64,000 nt of DNA from Gracilaria domingensis (lineage: Eukaryota > Rhodophyta > Florideophyceae > Gracilariales > Gracilariaceae). Of the stretch, positions 53,954 to 63,920 are shown piece after piece. The stretch covers positions 124,001-188,000 of the forward strand of contig VCMS01000010.1 of NCBI GenBank assembly GCA_022539475.1, given 5' to 3'. The first letter of the stretch is position 1; each line of letters starts with the position of its first letter. The notes beneath the pieces are model-generated. The model saw only the letters and a program-made list of their open reading frames with translations. It had not been told where the DNA came from and ran no database searches. A program made the translations under genes and the position numbers.

Positions 53954-54484
53954 ATGCCAGCGGGGCGTGGCGGCGGCTACGACGAGGCCGGAAACGGAGA
54001 AAGGAAGCGCAGGTTAGACTCCACGCTTCTTTTATTTTTTCTTGGAGATATCAAAAAATCTGACGGGGGATGTCCCAGGGCATGCGATGACACCCCTATT
54101 AGAAACGTTTCCAAACACCTTCACAGGAAGTACATAAATTATGGCTTTATTTTAGGATCAGTAGCCAAGGTGAAAAGACTTCGGAGCATCGCAAAGAACA
54201 TATTGTCTCACATTAGAAATTTTATGACGTCACAAATTTTTGAACTATTAGTTTTTTTAAAGATTGACAAAAGAATTTGGGACAAAGATTTGGTGCAAGA
54301 TCAGATCGAGTTGTTGATTGTTTTAATGAGCATGCCGCCAAAGAGGCTTACATATCAAATTAAAATTTGTAGTTTACATAGAAATGTAAACGCTAAAGTT
54401 TGGAACGTATTCTTTGGCATGTATCGGCATTGGTTAGCTTACCAATATTGCTCGATTATTGCAAACCCGTTCGGTTATTGCTAA
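53954..54484 (+). CDS. Unrecognised 176-residue basic protein
   Basis: The first ATG is at 53954; the open frame extends upstream without one. A short Gly/Arg-rich N-terminus is followed by KYINYGFILGSVAKVKRLRSIAKN and helix-rich, Lys/Leu/Ile-rich sequence to the end (QIELLIVLMSMPPKRLTYQIK, VWNVFFGMYRHWLAYQY). There is no signal peptide and no catalytic motif that I can identify. The frame runs into the TTGCAAT-rich right end of the insertion. It could be the tail of a decayed transposase, but I have no positive evidence. Confidence 0.3.
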   Translation: MPAGRGGGYDEAGNGERKRRLDSTLLLFFLGDIKKSDGGCPRACDDTPIRNVSKHLHRKYINYGFILGSVAKVKRLRSIAKNILSHIRNFMTSQIFELLVFLKIDKRIWDKDLVQDQIELLIVLMSMPPKRLTYQIKICSLHRNVNAKVWNVFFGMYRHWLAYQYCSIIANPFGYC

Positions 54485-54613
54485 TTATATTGGAGATTTA
54501 GGGCGCTATCATTGCAATTATTATTGCAAGATCGGGTGCAATATATGAAAATATTGTTTATTGCGTTTTGAGGTGCAATTAATTGCAATTATATTTGACG
54601 CAGCCCTGTGTTG

Positions 54614-54876
54614 AGAATCTCAACTGACCTGCTTGACCTGGGTCTCGAGAGTCACATGCGAGGCACAGTTGGCAAGTATTTCCGGTGCACTGTCGCCTGG
54701 CGACCTGCTCCAGCGTGGCGTCCATCTCACCCGCCGAGTGTAATGTCTAGAAAAGCCAAGTACTTGGAGGTCGTGAACGCCGACCAGTTTCCTCCTGCCG
54801 CTGTGCATGTCACTCAAAAGCAGATTCGACCGCTGTCTACCAAATTCTGGCTCAACTGCACGCATCCCAAGCATCA
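54614..54876 (+). repeat. C3 5' flank, proximal part
   Basis: Nearly identical to the last 260 bp before C1 (4669-4928), including CTCGAGAGTCACATGCGAGG and GGCTCAACYGCACGCATCC just before the ATG. This is the likely core promoter and 5' UTR of the C genes. Confidence 0.7.
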
Positions 54877-57800
54877 ATGGCCGCCAACATGTCCGCTCTA
54901 CAACTTTCGGACGCCACCAGAGAGGCCATTTGTAACCTCGTCGACAACAATTGTCCCCTCAATCCCTCGGAACAACCGAGGTTCATCATCGCCGCCTACA
55001 TTGCCGTATTCGTACCATGGGGATTTCTTGCGTTGTTCGACATGATTTCCGATCGATGGAAGACCATAAGAGCGATTGCGCTGCAGGGAGCCATTCAGAT
55101 TGTGATTGCTATCCCGACCGTCGCCTACACCGTGTACTACATCGAGATTCAACGAAGGGGCCAAGACTACAAAGAAATGTGTGCTGCAATTGTGGCAGTG
55201 TGTCTGTCAATGTTCCACTTTTGTCGCACAGCTTGGGGCCTATGGCAGCTTTTTCACGTATGGACATGGGTGAAATGCAGCTTGAGACACCTTCATCAGC
55301 ATGGATACAGTCTTGAAGACATTGAAAAGAAATTCTACCACGACGATAGTGGGTTTTGGGCAACAACCATTGCTAAACCCGTCCGGAATATACTGCGTTA
55401 TTTTAGCGAGAAGGCGAATGGGCCAAATCTTGAATGGCCTAGTTTCAGTTCCACATCTACATCAACGGTAGATGATCCTGTAGAAGACGTTTCCGAAATA
55501 GAAAATCGGATTTGGGCACTAATCATTCGAAATGTTATACGTATCTATAGGGAGCTGTTCAAATGTTCTAGTCGTAGACATTCTGAATACTGTGCCAATG
55601 AGCGCAAAGTTTGGAGACTCGCTGGGAAGATGCTGGTCAACAGTTCCGTTCTTGACAATGAGTTCTTTGAGAGTGATATCCCTTTCGAGCTGAATGCCGC
55701 CGCATTGCGTCATCCAATGAAATGGTTCTCGTCGAATAAGCGTTTGTTTCTGCCTCGCTACTTTTCTGATTCATGTCTTCGATACATGTTAACATTTCTT
55801 GCTCAGTATGGAAGGAAGTGGCTTGAAGACTCTCATACGTTTATGGCGAAACCGGAGATGGAGAATGGTTTGCTGACGGGCAACTTCTTACAACTTGCAA
55901 CGCTATTGGCATCTGAAAATTCTTCCAATCTTCCAAAGCATGAGAAAAACTGGGGTCGCACATGGTCAAGAATTTTGAAGTCCCGAGAAGAATCTATGTG
56001 TTACGTGACCGACGAAATTTCGGAACAACTACAGATGCCATTCGGATTTAAATCAGGGAAAGCGATTGAGACTGATCACGAGTATTCAGCTTGGTCTTCA
56101 GATGATGATCGTCTTAGGTTATTTGGGATTTCGTTCAAACGGTACGAATCCAAGATCAAACGACTCATTGACAGTTTACCTCCAGGACTATTTGAAAAGG
56201 ATGATCCGAAAGGCGTTGAGATCATCCAAAATATTTGTTCGTTGGACTTGGAGAACTTTCTGCTGTTCTTGCAAATCAACCCCGTGGAACCCCTGGATAC
56301 AGTAAAATGTACAAAACTGACTTCATCTGTTGCTGATGATGGTGGCGAACACATGGAAACTAAGGAGGATTGTTCAATGGACGGTAACGTGATTACATCC
56401 CGCTCTGTTCCTCACCCCTACGTCACGGCTACAAGAGCTAAGACACGGAATTTTGTGCTACTCGACGAGAAAATTGATTCACGTTTTTATCGGGAACCCT
56501 CATGGTTTGGGACTGAGTTTATGCTTCATTTGGAGAACATGTCCGCTATATCCTATCTCTTTTTCATTTCTGCAACTCGCAGTGAAAAGATAGACTGGGA
56601 TGCTTATTTGAAACAGTTTCGTTTGTACCCGTCAGTGTCCAGGTTTTTCGAAACTGGGAATTACAAACCAAAATGCCTGTCCCAGTTGTATTATTGGAGT
56701 AGATTTCGCTTTCCGGAACGTACTCCTCCTGCCTTAGGAGCTAGGCCGATGAATACCTTTCGTCCAAATACAAAGGGTATCAAATTTATAGGATTCATTA
56801 TGGAGATAGTGCGAACGCGTTTGGCGATATGGACGGCATCGGCTCAAGCGAGCGAGCTGCATAGGGGCAGTTGGACTACGGAAATACCTCAAGAATGGTC
56901 CATGGCGTTCCGAGCAAGAAGTGATCTTTCAATACTTTGCAGGCAATTCGAAGAGCAAAAAGACGTATTGCACATTTCGATACGACCTCGAGAGCGTGGC
57001 TTATGGAGCAGTAGAGACGACCCCGAGTGGACATGCTCGGAGCAGGTTCTTTGGGAATGTCAAAAACATATCCTGGAGGTGATAAGTGATGACGAGCGTG
57101 AGTATGGGCCGCAGAACGTGGAACTTATACTACTCTTTTTGTTGGGGTTTCCCGTACTGCAAGCACGGTATTTCCGTTCTCCTATTCAAATTATTCCCTT
57201 GGCATATCCAGAGTTGATTGTAGAGGCTTCCTTGCTAGGGAACAGCCCCAATGATGTACGGATTGAAATGAGGATTCGAACGGACAGGGACGATTCTAGA
57301 TCCGAATCTGACGATCTCACACACTGCAAGCAAGGAGTTCAGTTTTGCTGGAAAGATTGGATACATAAGTTTGAAGGATGCATGAAAGTTTTATCAATGA
57401 ATTTCGAATGGAATGATCTTAAGAAGAGATGCACCATCGAAAAGCCCTTCGCGCTGAGCAGTGATGAATATACTGAAGGCGAGGGATACAGTGGAACTGA
57501 AGATACGTGGAACAGTTTTGAAGTTATGAGCGAGTCTAAAAGTGGGGAAAGTGAGCACGTCGAGGATCAGGACAATAATAGGGATGGCATTGAGGATCGT
57601 GGAGACGGTGGTTGGGGGTCTAATGATAAGGTCGGAGAAGAAAAGCGTGCAGATATGGCGCATTCATTGAAGGATGATGATGCCAATTGCATTTGCGCCA
57701 AGGCCCGCGGAAAAGCAGATGAGAATGAAAACGGAGGGAAAGTTGCATCTGCGTCGGCGGGGAGCAGCGAGTGTGTAACAGAGTGTGAGGATCAAATTTG

Positions 57801-58305
57801 GAAGAAGAAAGAAAACGGCGGAGGCGACAGCGAATCAAACGAACACACTCCAGACTCGAATGAGAGTGAGCGGGGTGGCGATGACGGAAGCGATCTGGGA
57901 GTGGATGCAGCCGATCGCATGGACGAGCCAGAGACAATGTCGAGTACATCGACTAGCAAGTCGACTCGCTCGGCATCGGTTCCTTCGTATCATGTGCAAA
58001 GATGTGCATGCGAGTACAGACTGGAGCAGAGGGCTGAGAAGCGGATTATTGAAGGAACGAACGAGTACTACTGGCATTGGGAGGGATGGAAGCCTCAGCC
58101 TGCTTTCCAAAGACATCCGCTTCTGTTCGAGCTGGAAGGGTCTGACAACGAGAGTGGGACATCTGGGGAAGAGGAAGATGCGGACGACGCCGAAAGTAAC
58201 TTGCAAGCGAGAAGGCGTGAAGAAGCGGAGGAAGCGGCGTCGAACGAAGAGGGAAACGAAGAAGAGAGTGTTGTGACTCTGACGGACGGGGAGGAAATGG
58301 TCTAG
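54877..58305 (+). CDS. Gene C3: large membrane protein with C-terminal WEGW motif, intact
   Basis: 1142 codons in one intact frame, with the same start context as C1 and C2. Membrane segments lie at about residues 36-57, 64-90 and 101-132. It has a segment after the third membrane pass (DVSEIENRIWALIIRNVIR, about residues 204-222) that is shared with C2 and missing from C1. Up to about residue 520 it is almost identical to C2. From about 530 to 770 it is clearly different from both and shares some signatures with C1 (EPSW, KCLSQLYYW, FIMEI). The acidic linker again matches C2. The C-terminal CACEYRLEQRAEKRIIEG and YYWHWEGWKPQPAF block is conserved, and the tail ends LTDGEEMV as in C1. Function unknown; of the copies it and C1 are the two that can be full length. 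Confidence 0.85.
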   Translation: MAANMSALQLSDATREAICNLVDNNCPLNPSEQPRFIIAAYIAVFVPWGFLALFDMISDRWKTIRAIALQGAIQIVIAIPTVAYTVYYIEIQRRGQDYKEMCAAIVAVCLSMFHFCRTAWGLWQLFHVWTWVKCSLRHLHQHGYSLEDIEKKFYHDDSGFWATTIAKPVRNILRYFSEKANGPNLEWPSFSSTSTSTVDDPVEDVSEIENRIWALIIRNVIRIYRELFKCSSRRHSEYCANERKVWRLAGKMLVNSSVLDNEFFESDIPFELNAAALRHPMKWFSSNKRLFLPRYFSDSCLRYMLTFLAQYGRKWLEDSHTFMAKPEMENGLLTGNFLQLATLLASENSSNLPKHEKNWGRTWSRILKSREESMCYVTDEISEQLQMPFGFKSGKAIETDHEYSAWSSDDDRLRLFGISFKRYESKIKRLIDSLPPGLFEKDDPKGVEIIQNICSLDLENFLLFLQINPVEPLDTVKCTKLTSSVADDGGEHMETKEDCSMDGNVITSRSVPHPYVTATRAKTRNFVLLDEKIDSRFYREPSWFGTEFMLHLENMSAISYLFFISATRSEKIDWDAYLKQFRLYPSVSRFFETGNYKPKCLSQLYYWSRFRFPERTPPALGARPMNTFRPNTKGIKFIGFIMEIVRTRLAIWTASAQASELHRGSWTTEIPQEWSMAFRARSDLSILCRQFEEQKDVLHISIRPRERGLWSSRDDPEWTCSEQVLWECQKHILEVISDDEREYGPQNVELILLFLLGFPVLQARYFRSPIQIIPLAYPELIVEASLLGNSPNDVRIEMRIRTDRDDSRSESDDLTHCKQGVQFCWKDWIHKFEGCMKVLSMNFEWNDLKKRCTIEKPFALSSDEYTEGEGYSGTEDTWNSFEVMSESKSGESEHVEDQDNNRDGIEDRGDGGWGSNDKVGEEKRADMAHSLKDDDANCICAKARGKADENENGGKVASASAGSSECVTECEDQIWKKKENGGGDSESNEHTPDSNESERGGDDGSDLGVDAADRMDEPETMSSTSTSKSTRSASVPSYHVQRCACEYRLEQRAEKRIIEGTNEYYWHWEGWKPQPAFQRHPLLFELEGSDNESGTSGEEEDADDAESNLQARRREEAEEAASNEEGNEEESVVTLTDGEEMV

Positions 58306-58760
58306 AGCCGTAAAGATTGCGACGGCAGCCGTTCGCGCGGCCACAGCCGCAGCGCCTCGTCAAGCTCGCTCTAACGCGCGCAGCATCGAGAAGCGAGCTG
58401 ACAAAGGGCGGCTCTCGCTCCCACGGCTCTCGCAAGCAGAGCATCAACAGCGGCGCGCGCCGCCTCGCCAAGCAATCGCCTCCCCCCACCACGCACCACG
58501 CGCGCCTCAAAAAGCGCGCGCGCGCCGAGGAGGCGGCGCGCGGCAAGCTCGGGCCAGCGCGCGGCGGGGCGGCGCGTCGCGCCAACCGCCACACGCGCGG
58601 CACGCGCGTGGCGCGCGCACGGCCGCAAGGCGCGCCTCGAGTCGCGTGGCGCGCGAGCGCCCGCGAGGCTGTGAGCGCGGCGCGGCTGACGGCGGCGATT
58701 GCGCGCGCCGAAAGGCCACGTGGGCACGTGTTTTTCACGAAATCCATTTTCAAATGAGGA
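58306..58760 (+). repeat. 3' flank of C3, GC-rich
   Basis: The first 180 bp are nearly identical to 8370-8545 after C1. Beyond about 58500 it is a CpG-rich run of similar character but different sequence. No remnant of gene A or B is visible here. Confidence 0.65.
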
Positions 58761-59758
58761 TGAATTCATTTAATTTCTCAAAATTTGCGGCGCAGCCGGA
58801 CAAGCGTCGTCGGGAGCCGCGTCTCCAAACAGGCAATCGCACACGCATGCGTTTCTCACCCTGACCATGCCCCAGTGCATTGCGCGGCAGCATGCTGTGC
58901 GCAATTTCATGGAGCACTCACATCCTGGCGAAGGTGCTGAATGGCACGGACCAGCCTGTGTGACCTCCCCTATGCAAGTGCATGGGTTTGCAGCTGTGTA
59001 GGCAGTGCCGGGGAGGGAGCAACACACCGGGAAGTAATCGCGACTCGCGATTCGCGAGTGCACGCCTTTGCGGGATACCTCAACGCATTCATACTTCTGG
59101 CATGCGCAATATTGTTCGGCATTGCCCGGGAGCCAAACGATGGCGAAGGCATCCACACAGCACGCGATCTGCCCGTGACTCCCAATGACGGGCTGGACAA
59201 GGCCAACGCAGCCATCGCCACGGTGGCTACAAGAATGAGGGCGTTGCGTAATGTGGCATGTTTGAAAAGCGCGGCGAACCGCGACTGAGCACGCTCGGGG
59301 AACGACTGAGTCTGCGACGGAAGGATCGGCGCGTCCATTACTGATCAGAAAAACAACAGCAACAGCTCAACAGCGAACGCAAAAGTCTGATGAGGTACTT
59401 TGAAGTGGGCAGAGGCGAACAGAGTTGGTAGCGCTCTTATACTGGTGCTTGTACCGATGACCGCTGAAATTTTCGGAAGCAAGTTGTGGTCTATTTGTCT
59501 CATACGCTATGGGATGAGACTAGCAGTCAGAGCTTCGGCACTCACTTACAACGCGATTGCTGGAGAAGACGGAAGCACCTGCTGCAGAGTACGTGCTCGT
59601 TCTCCCTCGCCAGCTGCACATCACGTGCTGGTTGATCTGAAAATCTCGCTGAATCAGCAATCCGCGTCCCGTTCTCCCCCAAATTGGCCTCAACGCGAAT
59701 ACACGTATGCACGTTGCTCTCGTAGCACACCATTTGCCACGTGGCCTCCAACTCGCTC
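58761..59758. other. Intergenic region with overlapping frames on both strands
   Basis: Open frames occur on both strands (58941-59288 plus, 58970-59338 minus, 59156-58770 minus). None has a recognisable domain, and they contradict one another. Each has one weak hydrophobic stretch. I cannot choose between them. 59340-59758 has short frames only. Confidence 0.35.
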
Positions 59759-60259
59759 TCAAACTTGCTCATCTCCGCCTTCGTCGCCAACTTGCGGCTC
59801 GTCCGTGCCGTCCGCGGCTTCAGCAGTGGCCATCTCCCCAGCCCCCTTCACTTCCACATCGTGAAGAATGGGATATCCGCTGCTTCCAAACGCTGGCTGA
59901 GCCTTCCATCCCTCCCACGCCCAGTAGTACTTCACCGTTCCGTGTTGGTCCTCCAACTTAATTTGTTTAGCTGTTGTCTTCAACTTGTAGCTCGCGTCAC
60001 AACCGCATGACCTACAACTCGGAAATGCGCTCTCAGAATCTTCTCCGTCACCAACTGAATAATTATCTTGGTGTGCTTCATCCTTGTGGTGTACCGAGAG
60101 GCGAGCAAAGCAGAGCCGGTGCTCGAACCCAGGACCGCACTGCGGAGATGTTGTCGTGACCCTCTGTGACTGCGATGTGCTGCTGACAGCCCTACAATCC
60201 TGCTCACCTTCCGCACTCGAAATACCATCTGATGAATGAGCTGCACCGCTCACACACAA
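59759..60259 (-). pseudogene. C-family C-terminal fragment, divergent copy C4
   Basis: The minus-strand frame contains CGCDASYKLKTTAKQIKLED followed by TVKYYWAWEGWKAQPAF. It aligns with the C-terminal block of C1-C3 (CACEYRLxQRAEKRII, YYWHWEGWxPQxAF) in spacing of the CxC, the Lys/Ile block, YYWxWEGW and QPAF. An acidic tail ending DEGGDEQV replaces GEEMV. No membrane segments or middle region are present, so this is a 3' fragment of a fourth, older family member in opposite orientation. Just upstream (plus side) is an LTR-like sequence of the gypsy 3 fragment, which probably truncated it. An in-frame TGA at 60278 lies between. Confidence 0.68.
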
Positions 60260-60625
60260 TTCATTGTTTTGGACAACTCAGTTGTCATCCCCTCCGGAAT
60301 CGTGGAAGTCCCCGCTTTCATCCATGTGCGCTTCGGTCTTAAGCGCAAGATGGTGGAGTGAAAGGTGTGGAGTTTGATGCCTCCGGTTTACTCGGGAGGC
60401 GCTGCAGCGAGGCGTTAAGTACGCCGCAGCTCGAGAACGAGCACAGCTTGAGCTCCACGCAAATCTACAGTGACACCCAGAGATGCGTCTCTGAGTGACG
60501 TGGACATACGAGGGTGATGCATGCCTCGCGCTGTGCGTGGGTGGCACTCAATCTAAACTCCTAAATGACTATCTGCGTAGTGTGTCTACCAAGTGGCTGA
60601 GTAACGGCCACTACACTCCCCTTCT

Positions 60626-61147
60626 TCAAAGACCTAGTATCTTCTTTGCCTTCTTAGCCAATGCTTGGGGAGTAGTTTTGCGGCGCAGTAAACGTGTCAC
60701 CATGACTGGCACGTCCTTGTACATTTGTGTGAGTGGTTCCAGAGTATCTTCGTCCTTGCTGAGACCCTTACGGCGAACATGAACAAATATTCCATCTTTG
60801 TTCTCGAGCAGTTTCAGTAGACGAGAAACCGGCATACCCGTTTCAGAGGTAAGCAAATGCGACATGATAGCCTCCTTGTTGAGCGAGGCGTCGTGATAGA
60901 ACTTCAAGCGAGAGCCATGTACATCATTTACCATACCGTTGCGTAGATCTTCTACTTGGAAAACGTAGTCTGAAAGCGCTTTAACAATTCGTCTGGGGCC
61001 GCGCCAACGCAGTGCCAGCTTCTCGCCGGCGTGGAAGCCCTCACGAGCCACTAGAACAAAGTCACCCTTCTCGAAATTCGGTAGTTTGCCTTTCGAAGCG
61101 CGAGAGCGAGAGAGTGCGCGATTCTTCTGCAGCGCCGTATGCATCAA
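60626..61147 (-). pseudogene. gypsy 3 integrase C-terminus and chromodomain-like module
   Basis: It follows the integrase in the same frame after one TAA (about 61166). FEKGDFVLVAREG and KLALRWRGPRRIVKAL form the GPY/F-type C-terminal region. The end, MPVSRLLKLLENKDGIFVHV and EDTLEPLTQMYKDVP, has the layout of a chromodomain with Leu in place of the Trp of the TWEP motif. It stops inside the polypurine tract. Confidence 0.7.
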
Positions 61148-61165
61148 CGGGTGCAGCTCAGCAAC

Positions 61166-62395
61166 TTACACCTTGAGAGCGTCAATGTTCACGCACTTTT
61201 CCAACAGTGCTTCGGTTACAGTCATCGCTTCGGTGGTGGTGGTGCGGAGAAAGGTTGAGATGGGAGGGGTCGGTTCCATGCCAAGAAATGCCGTAATGGG
61301 GGCGATGTTGTTGCGCTGAGGTGAGGGTGCTTTGTTCAGAACGCTTTGTATGACAAGTAGAAGGTCCGGCCACTCCGAGAAGTCCATCTTATATTCGGAG
61401 ACCAGAGCGCGAAAGGTGCGAATTACTTCCTGTCCAAGGCGTTCCACTGCTCCGTTGCTCCAGGGCGTGTAGGGCAACGTGAAATGATGCGGAACACGAA
61501 GGCCGTTCGTGACAATGCGCACGGTCTCGTTTTGAAAGTGTGTAGGGCCATCGGACATTAGTCCTTGGGGAACGTTAAAGGCCGCGCACCAGTCCACGAT
61601 TGCTAGAGCGGCGTTCTCGGCAGAAGTCCCGGGTGTTGCGAAGAACCACTTGTAGTCCGAATGATCGTCTCTGAGCATCAGAATGTACTTGAAGCCTGCT
61701 TGGCTCGGCCCGATTTCAATATAATCGAACTGGAGCAGGTCATTCGCTTTCGTGCCGTGTAATGCAGGCCCGAATGGGCGCGGGACTTTCTCTCCGCCAA
61801 GAGTTGAGATGCAATGGATGCATCCCTTCACGAAAAGGTGCACGTCGTTGGGGAGGGTGCTCCAGTGATAGTACTTGCTCAAGGTGCTCAGAGTCGTCTG
61901 CCTACCACGATGTCCGGCTGGTCTGGTATGTGCAATGATGCAAAGACGGAGTTGAAGATCCTCCGAGGCATCTGGTATCCAAATTGCGCCGGCTGAGGTT
62001 TGCCACAGACCCTCCGAAATGAGCAAATGCTTTGGGCGATGATTAGCATTGCGTTCTTGTTGTTCGGCAAGTTCGATGGTGGATGGCCAACAAAATTCGT
62101 CTGCATTCGATGACGGCAAAACGGGGATCTTGACCAGACGACGGACAGTAGGTGGAGCGCACCAGCGCGTCATCATGTCGGTCCACACATTGTCGAGGCC
62201 ACTGATGTGGAAGCAGAGGTACGAGTAGGCGCTAAGGCGCACAGCCCAGCGGAGAACTTTCCGAATCGATGACTGACTAAGATCTGGGAGGAGCGATAGA
62301 GGGTCAAACAAAAACACCAAGTTGTTGTGATCAGTGAAGAGGTCAAATCCGGCAGCTGTGGCTGCCAACCAGTGCATGCGCTCGACAGTGGCCAT
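61166..62395 (-). pseudogene. gypsy 3 RNase H end and integrase
   Basis: It begins in the RNase H (EGFAIMATVERMHWL, LFTDHNNLVFLFDP). The integrase zinc finger is H-x-H-x-C-x-x-C type (HTRPAGHRGRQ..CIHCIST). The core has LLQFDYIEIG (Asp), GLMSDGPTHFQNE (Asp) and WSNGAVERLGQE (Glu), all intact. Only the TAA at 61166-61168 separates it from the chromodomain part. The first residues have no proper start, because the element is truncated upstream. Confidence 0.78.
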
Positions 62396-62526
62396 GATGG
62401 CGAAACCTTCTTTCTCGAGAGTCGACCAGCCGAGTTGGGTTTGTATAAGACGTATCTCGATTCATGGGTCATGAAGCCCTTGGTGAGCACGGCAGGGATG
62501 ACACAAGGCTCCTTCAATGAACCACA

Positions 62527-63920
62527 AGTCTTAAAGGCGCTGCCAGATTTTTTTGAGAGACATCGCGTACAGAGTTGGAAGTCAGATCAAACTCGAGAAG
62601 AAAGTAAGGCTTACAAGGTGGAATACATTCGGACAGTTCGAGTGGTATCTTCCACATCAGAGAAGATGGTATCAGAAAGTCCTGAAGCACTGATGGCAAT
62701 CGTGAGCTATGGCAGTGAGCCACGTGTCTGCGCTGTCTAGATCAAGTCCATGACATCAATAAACACAATTAAAGCAGCAAGAAAGGTCCGGGATACGTTC
62801 GGAAGCGCAGTGAAAATCACTGATATTGGTTCCAATGAAGATTCGAAGCCATTGTTTTACAAACTGGTCCCCTCGGTTCCATATCGCCTTCAGTGCCTGC
62901 AACATGCCATGTGTCTTAAAGTAAACACAGTCTGTTTTACTGCTGCGAATGGGAGTAACTGCGGGATAGGGGAGATTATTTATATTCCACTACTACACTG
63001 CTCGAGTTCAGTACTGGATCAGTACAGTTATCTTTTATCTGGAAAACGAACAGCTTCCTTCAATTGGGTAGGAAAAAGTGCACGTCATATCCCAGAAGAG
63101 TCAGACGAAATGTTGTAGGCCACGTATGCTACAGATTTACATTCGTACTCTACATTCTACAGCCTTAGGCAGGCCTACAAAGAAATGGTTGTCCAGCAAG
63201 GGCCTCTTCCGCCTGCAAGAATGATAAGACCGACCGTTCTGGTATATTGGAACTGTTTTGGTGGAGTGGATGAATTCAGCAGAGCGCTAACGTCTCTTTG
63301 CTACACAAATGCATCCGAAAATTCTTTTTCAGCATCATTGGCCGGCTTCTGTGCGCACAGGTCAACAATGCTACAGTGGTACACCGTCTCTCAGCAGCTA
63401 GAAAACTCGGTACACTACCAGGTTCTGCAGATGATATCAGACCCGGGAATAGATACCGCGAATTGCGCCACAATGAGTCTAAAAGTGCTTCTGTTGCTGA
63501 TTACGCACGTCAGCCAGCCAAAGAGTATAAGATGGAAAAGGACCAGAACAGTAATACATCAAGTACTCAATCAAGTTAGAACTTTCGAAATGTAGGTGCC
63601 GAGGAGACTTCATTTGAAGCTAACAGTGTGAAACCAATGTACTACAGAAATGTGGTTGAGAAGTACAACCGCGAATATGATGTAAAAAGATGACTTTCAC
63701 GAATTGATACTCACAAGCAGGTCAAGTTTAAAGAAGTTTATTGTTCAATGTGTTCATACAGTTTTGTTATAAAGAAGAATGGAAGGGAATTTCGGAAGAA
63801 AGGTGGATCAAAGCAACGAACATAGTGCTCTATATGCAGGCAAGCTATATGTGCTGGGTGTTTTAATAAGTGGCACGGAAGGCCGGTGTTGGTTCGCGCT
63901 ACAATTTCACCTGTAGAACG
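62527..63920 (+). pseudogene. piggyBac-like transposase remnant
   Basis: The plus-strand region from 62527 carries broken frames (62527-62740, 62750-63118, 63185-63595). Two parts support a piggyBac (IS4-like DDE) transposase. At 63200-63290 RMIRPTVLVYWNCFGGVDEF resembles the conserved GGVDxxD block, followed after a frameshift near 63300 by IRKFFFSIIGRLLCAQVNNA, the W/F-rich helix with Asn-Ala. At 63720-63890 CSMCSY, then KQRT, a stop, CSICRQAICAGCF and KWH form the Cys/His C-terminal zinc-binding domain typical of piggyBac. Stops and shifts are frequent, so it is dead. Terminal repeats are not identified, and the right end may lie outside the window. Confidence 0.62.

Larger units (their letters stand above)
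52155..54605. mobile_element. 2.45-kb insertion with TTGCAAT-rich ends
   Basis: CTGTGTTG occurs on both sides (52147-52154, 54606-54613), as expected for an 8-bp target duplication of hAT- or Mutator-like elements. Both ends carry dense TTGCAAT/ATTGCAA motifs, including a shared CAATTAATTGC, which resemble subterminal transposase-binding repeats. The insertion splits the C3 5' flank. It carries two moderately long frames (53054, 53954) but no transposase that I recognise. The element class is inferred from the ends only. Confidence 0.5.
60270..62500 (-). mobile_element. Truncated Ty3/gypsy element 3
   Basis: A minus-strand fragment with RNase H end, integrase and chromodomain. A purine-rich tract (minus-strand reading of 60616-60629) is followed by TGTAGTGGCC, the likely start of the 3' LTR at 60615, running down to about 60270. 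Gag, protease and RT are absent: similarity ends near 62470-62520, where piggyBac-like sequence begins. Outer limits are approximate. Confidence 0.65.

Noticed and set aside
52129-54608. CAGGG...CCCTG as hAT-type termini slightly outside the chosen insertion ends
   Set aside because: The bases around 52129-52148 align with the C1 5' flank (about 4660-4680) and so predate the insertion, and the 8-bp flanks of this alternative do not match.
58770-59338. Overlapping open frames on both strands after C3, one Cys-rich
   Set aside because: They are mutually exclusive, and none has a family, a clear signal peptide or conservation with another cassette. Left unassigned.
60100-60190. GGTTCGAGC on the minus strand as a possible tRNA T-loop
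   Set aside because: No matching acceptor stem or D-arm could be folded by eye, and the bases lie inside the C4 coding fragment.
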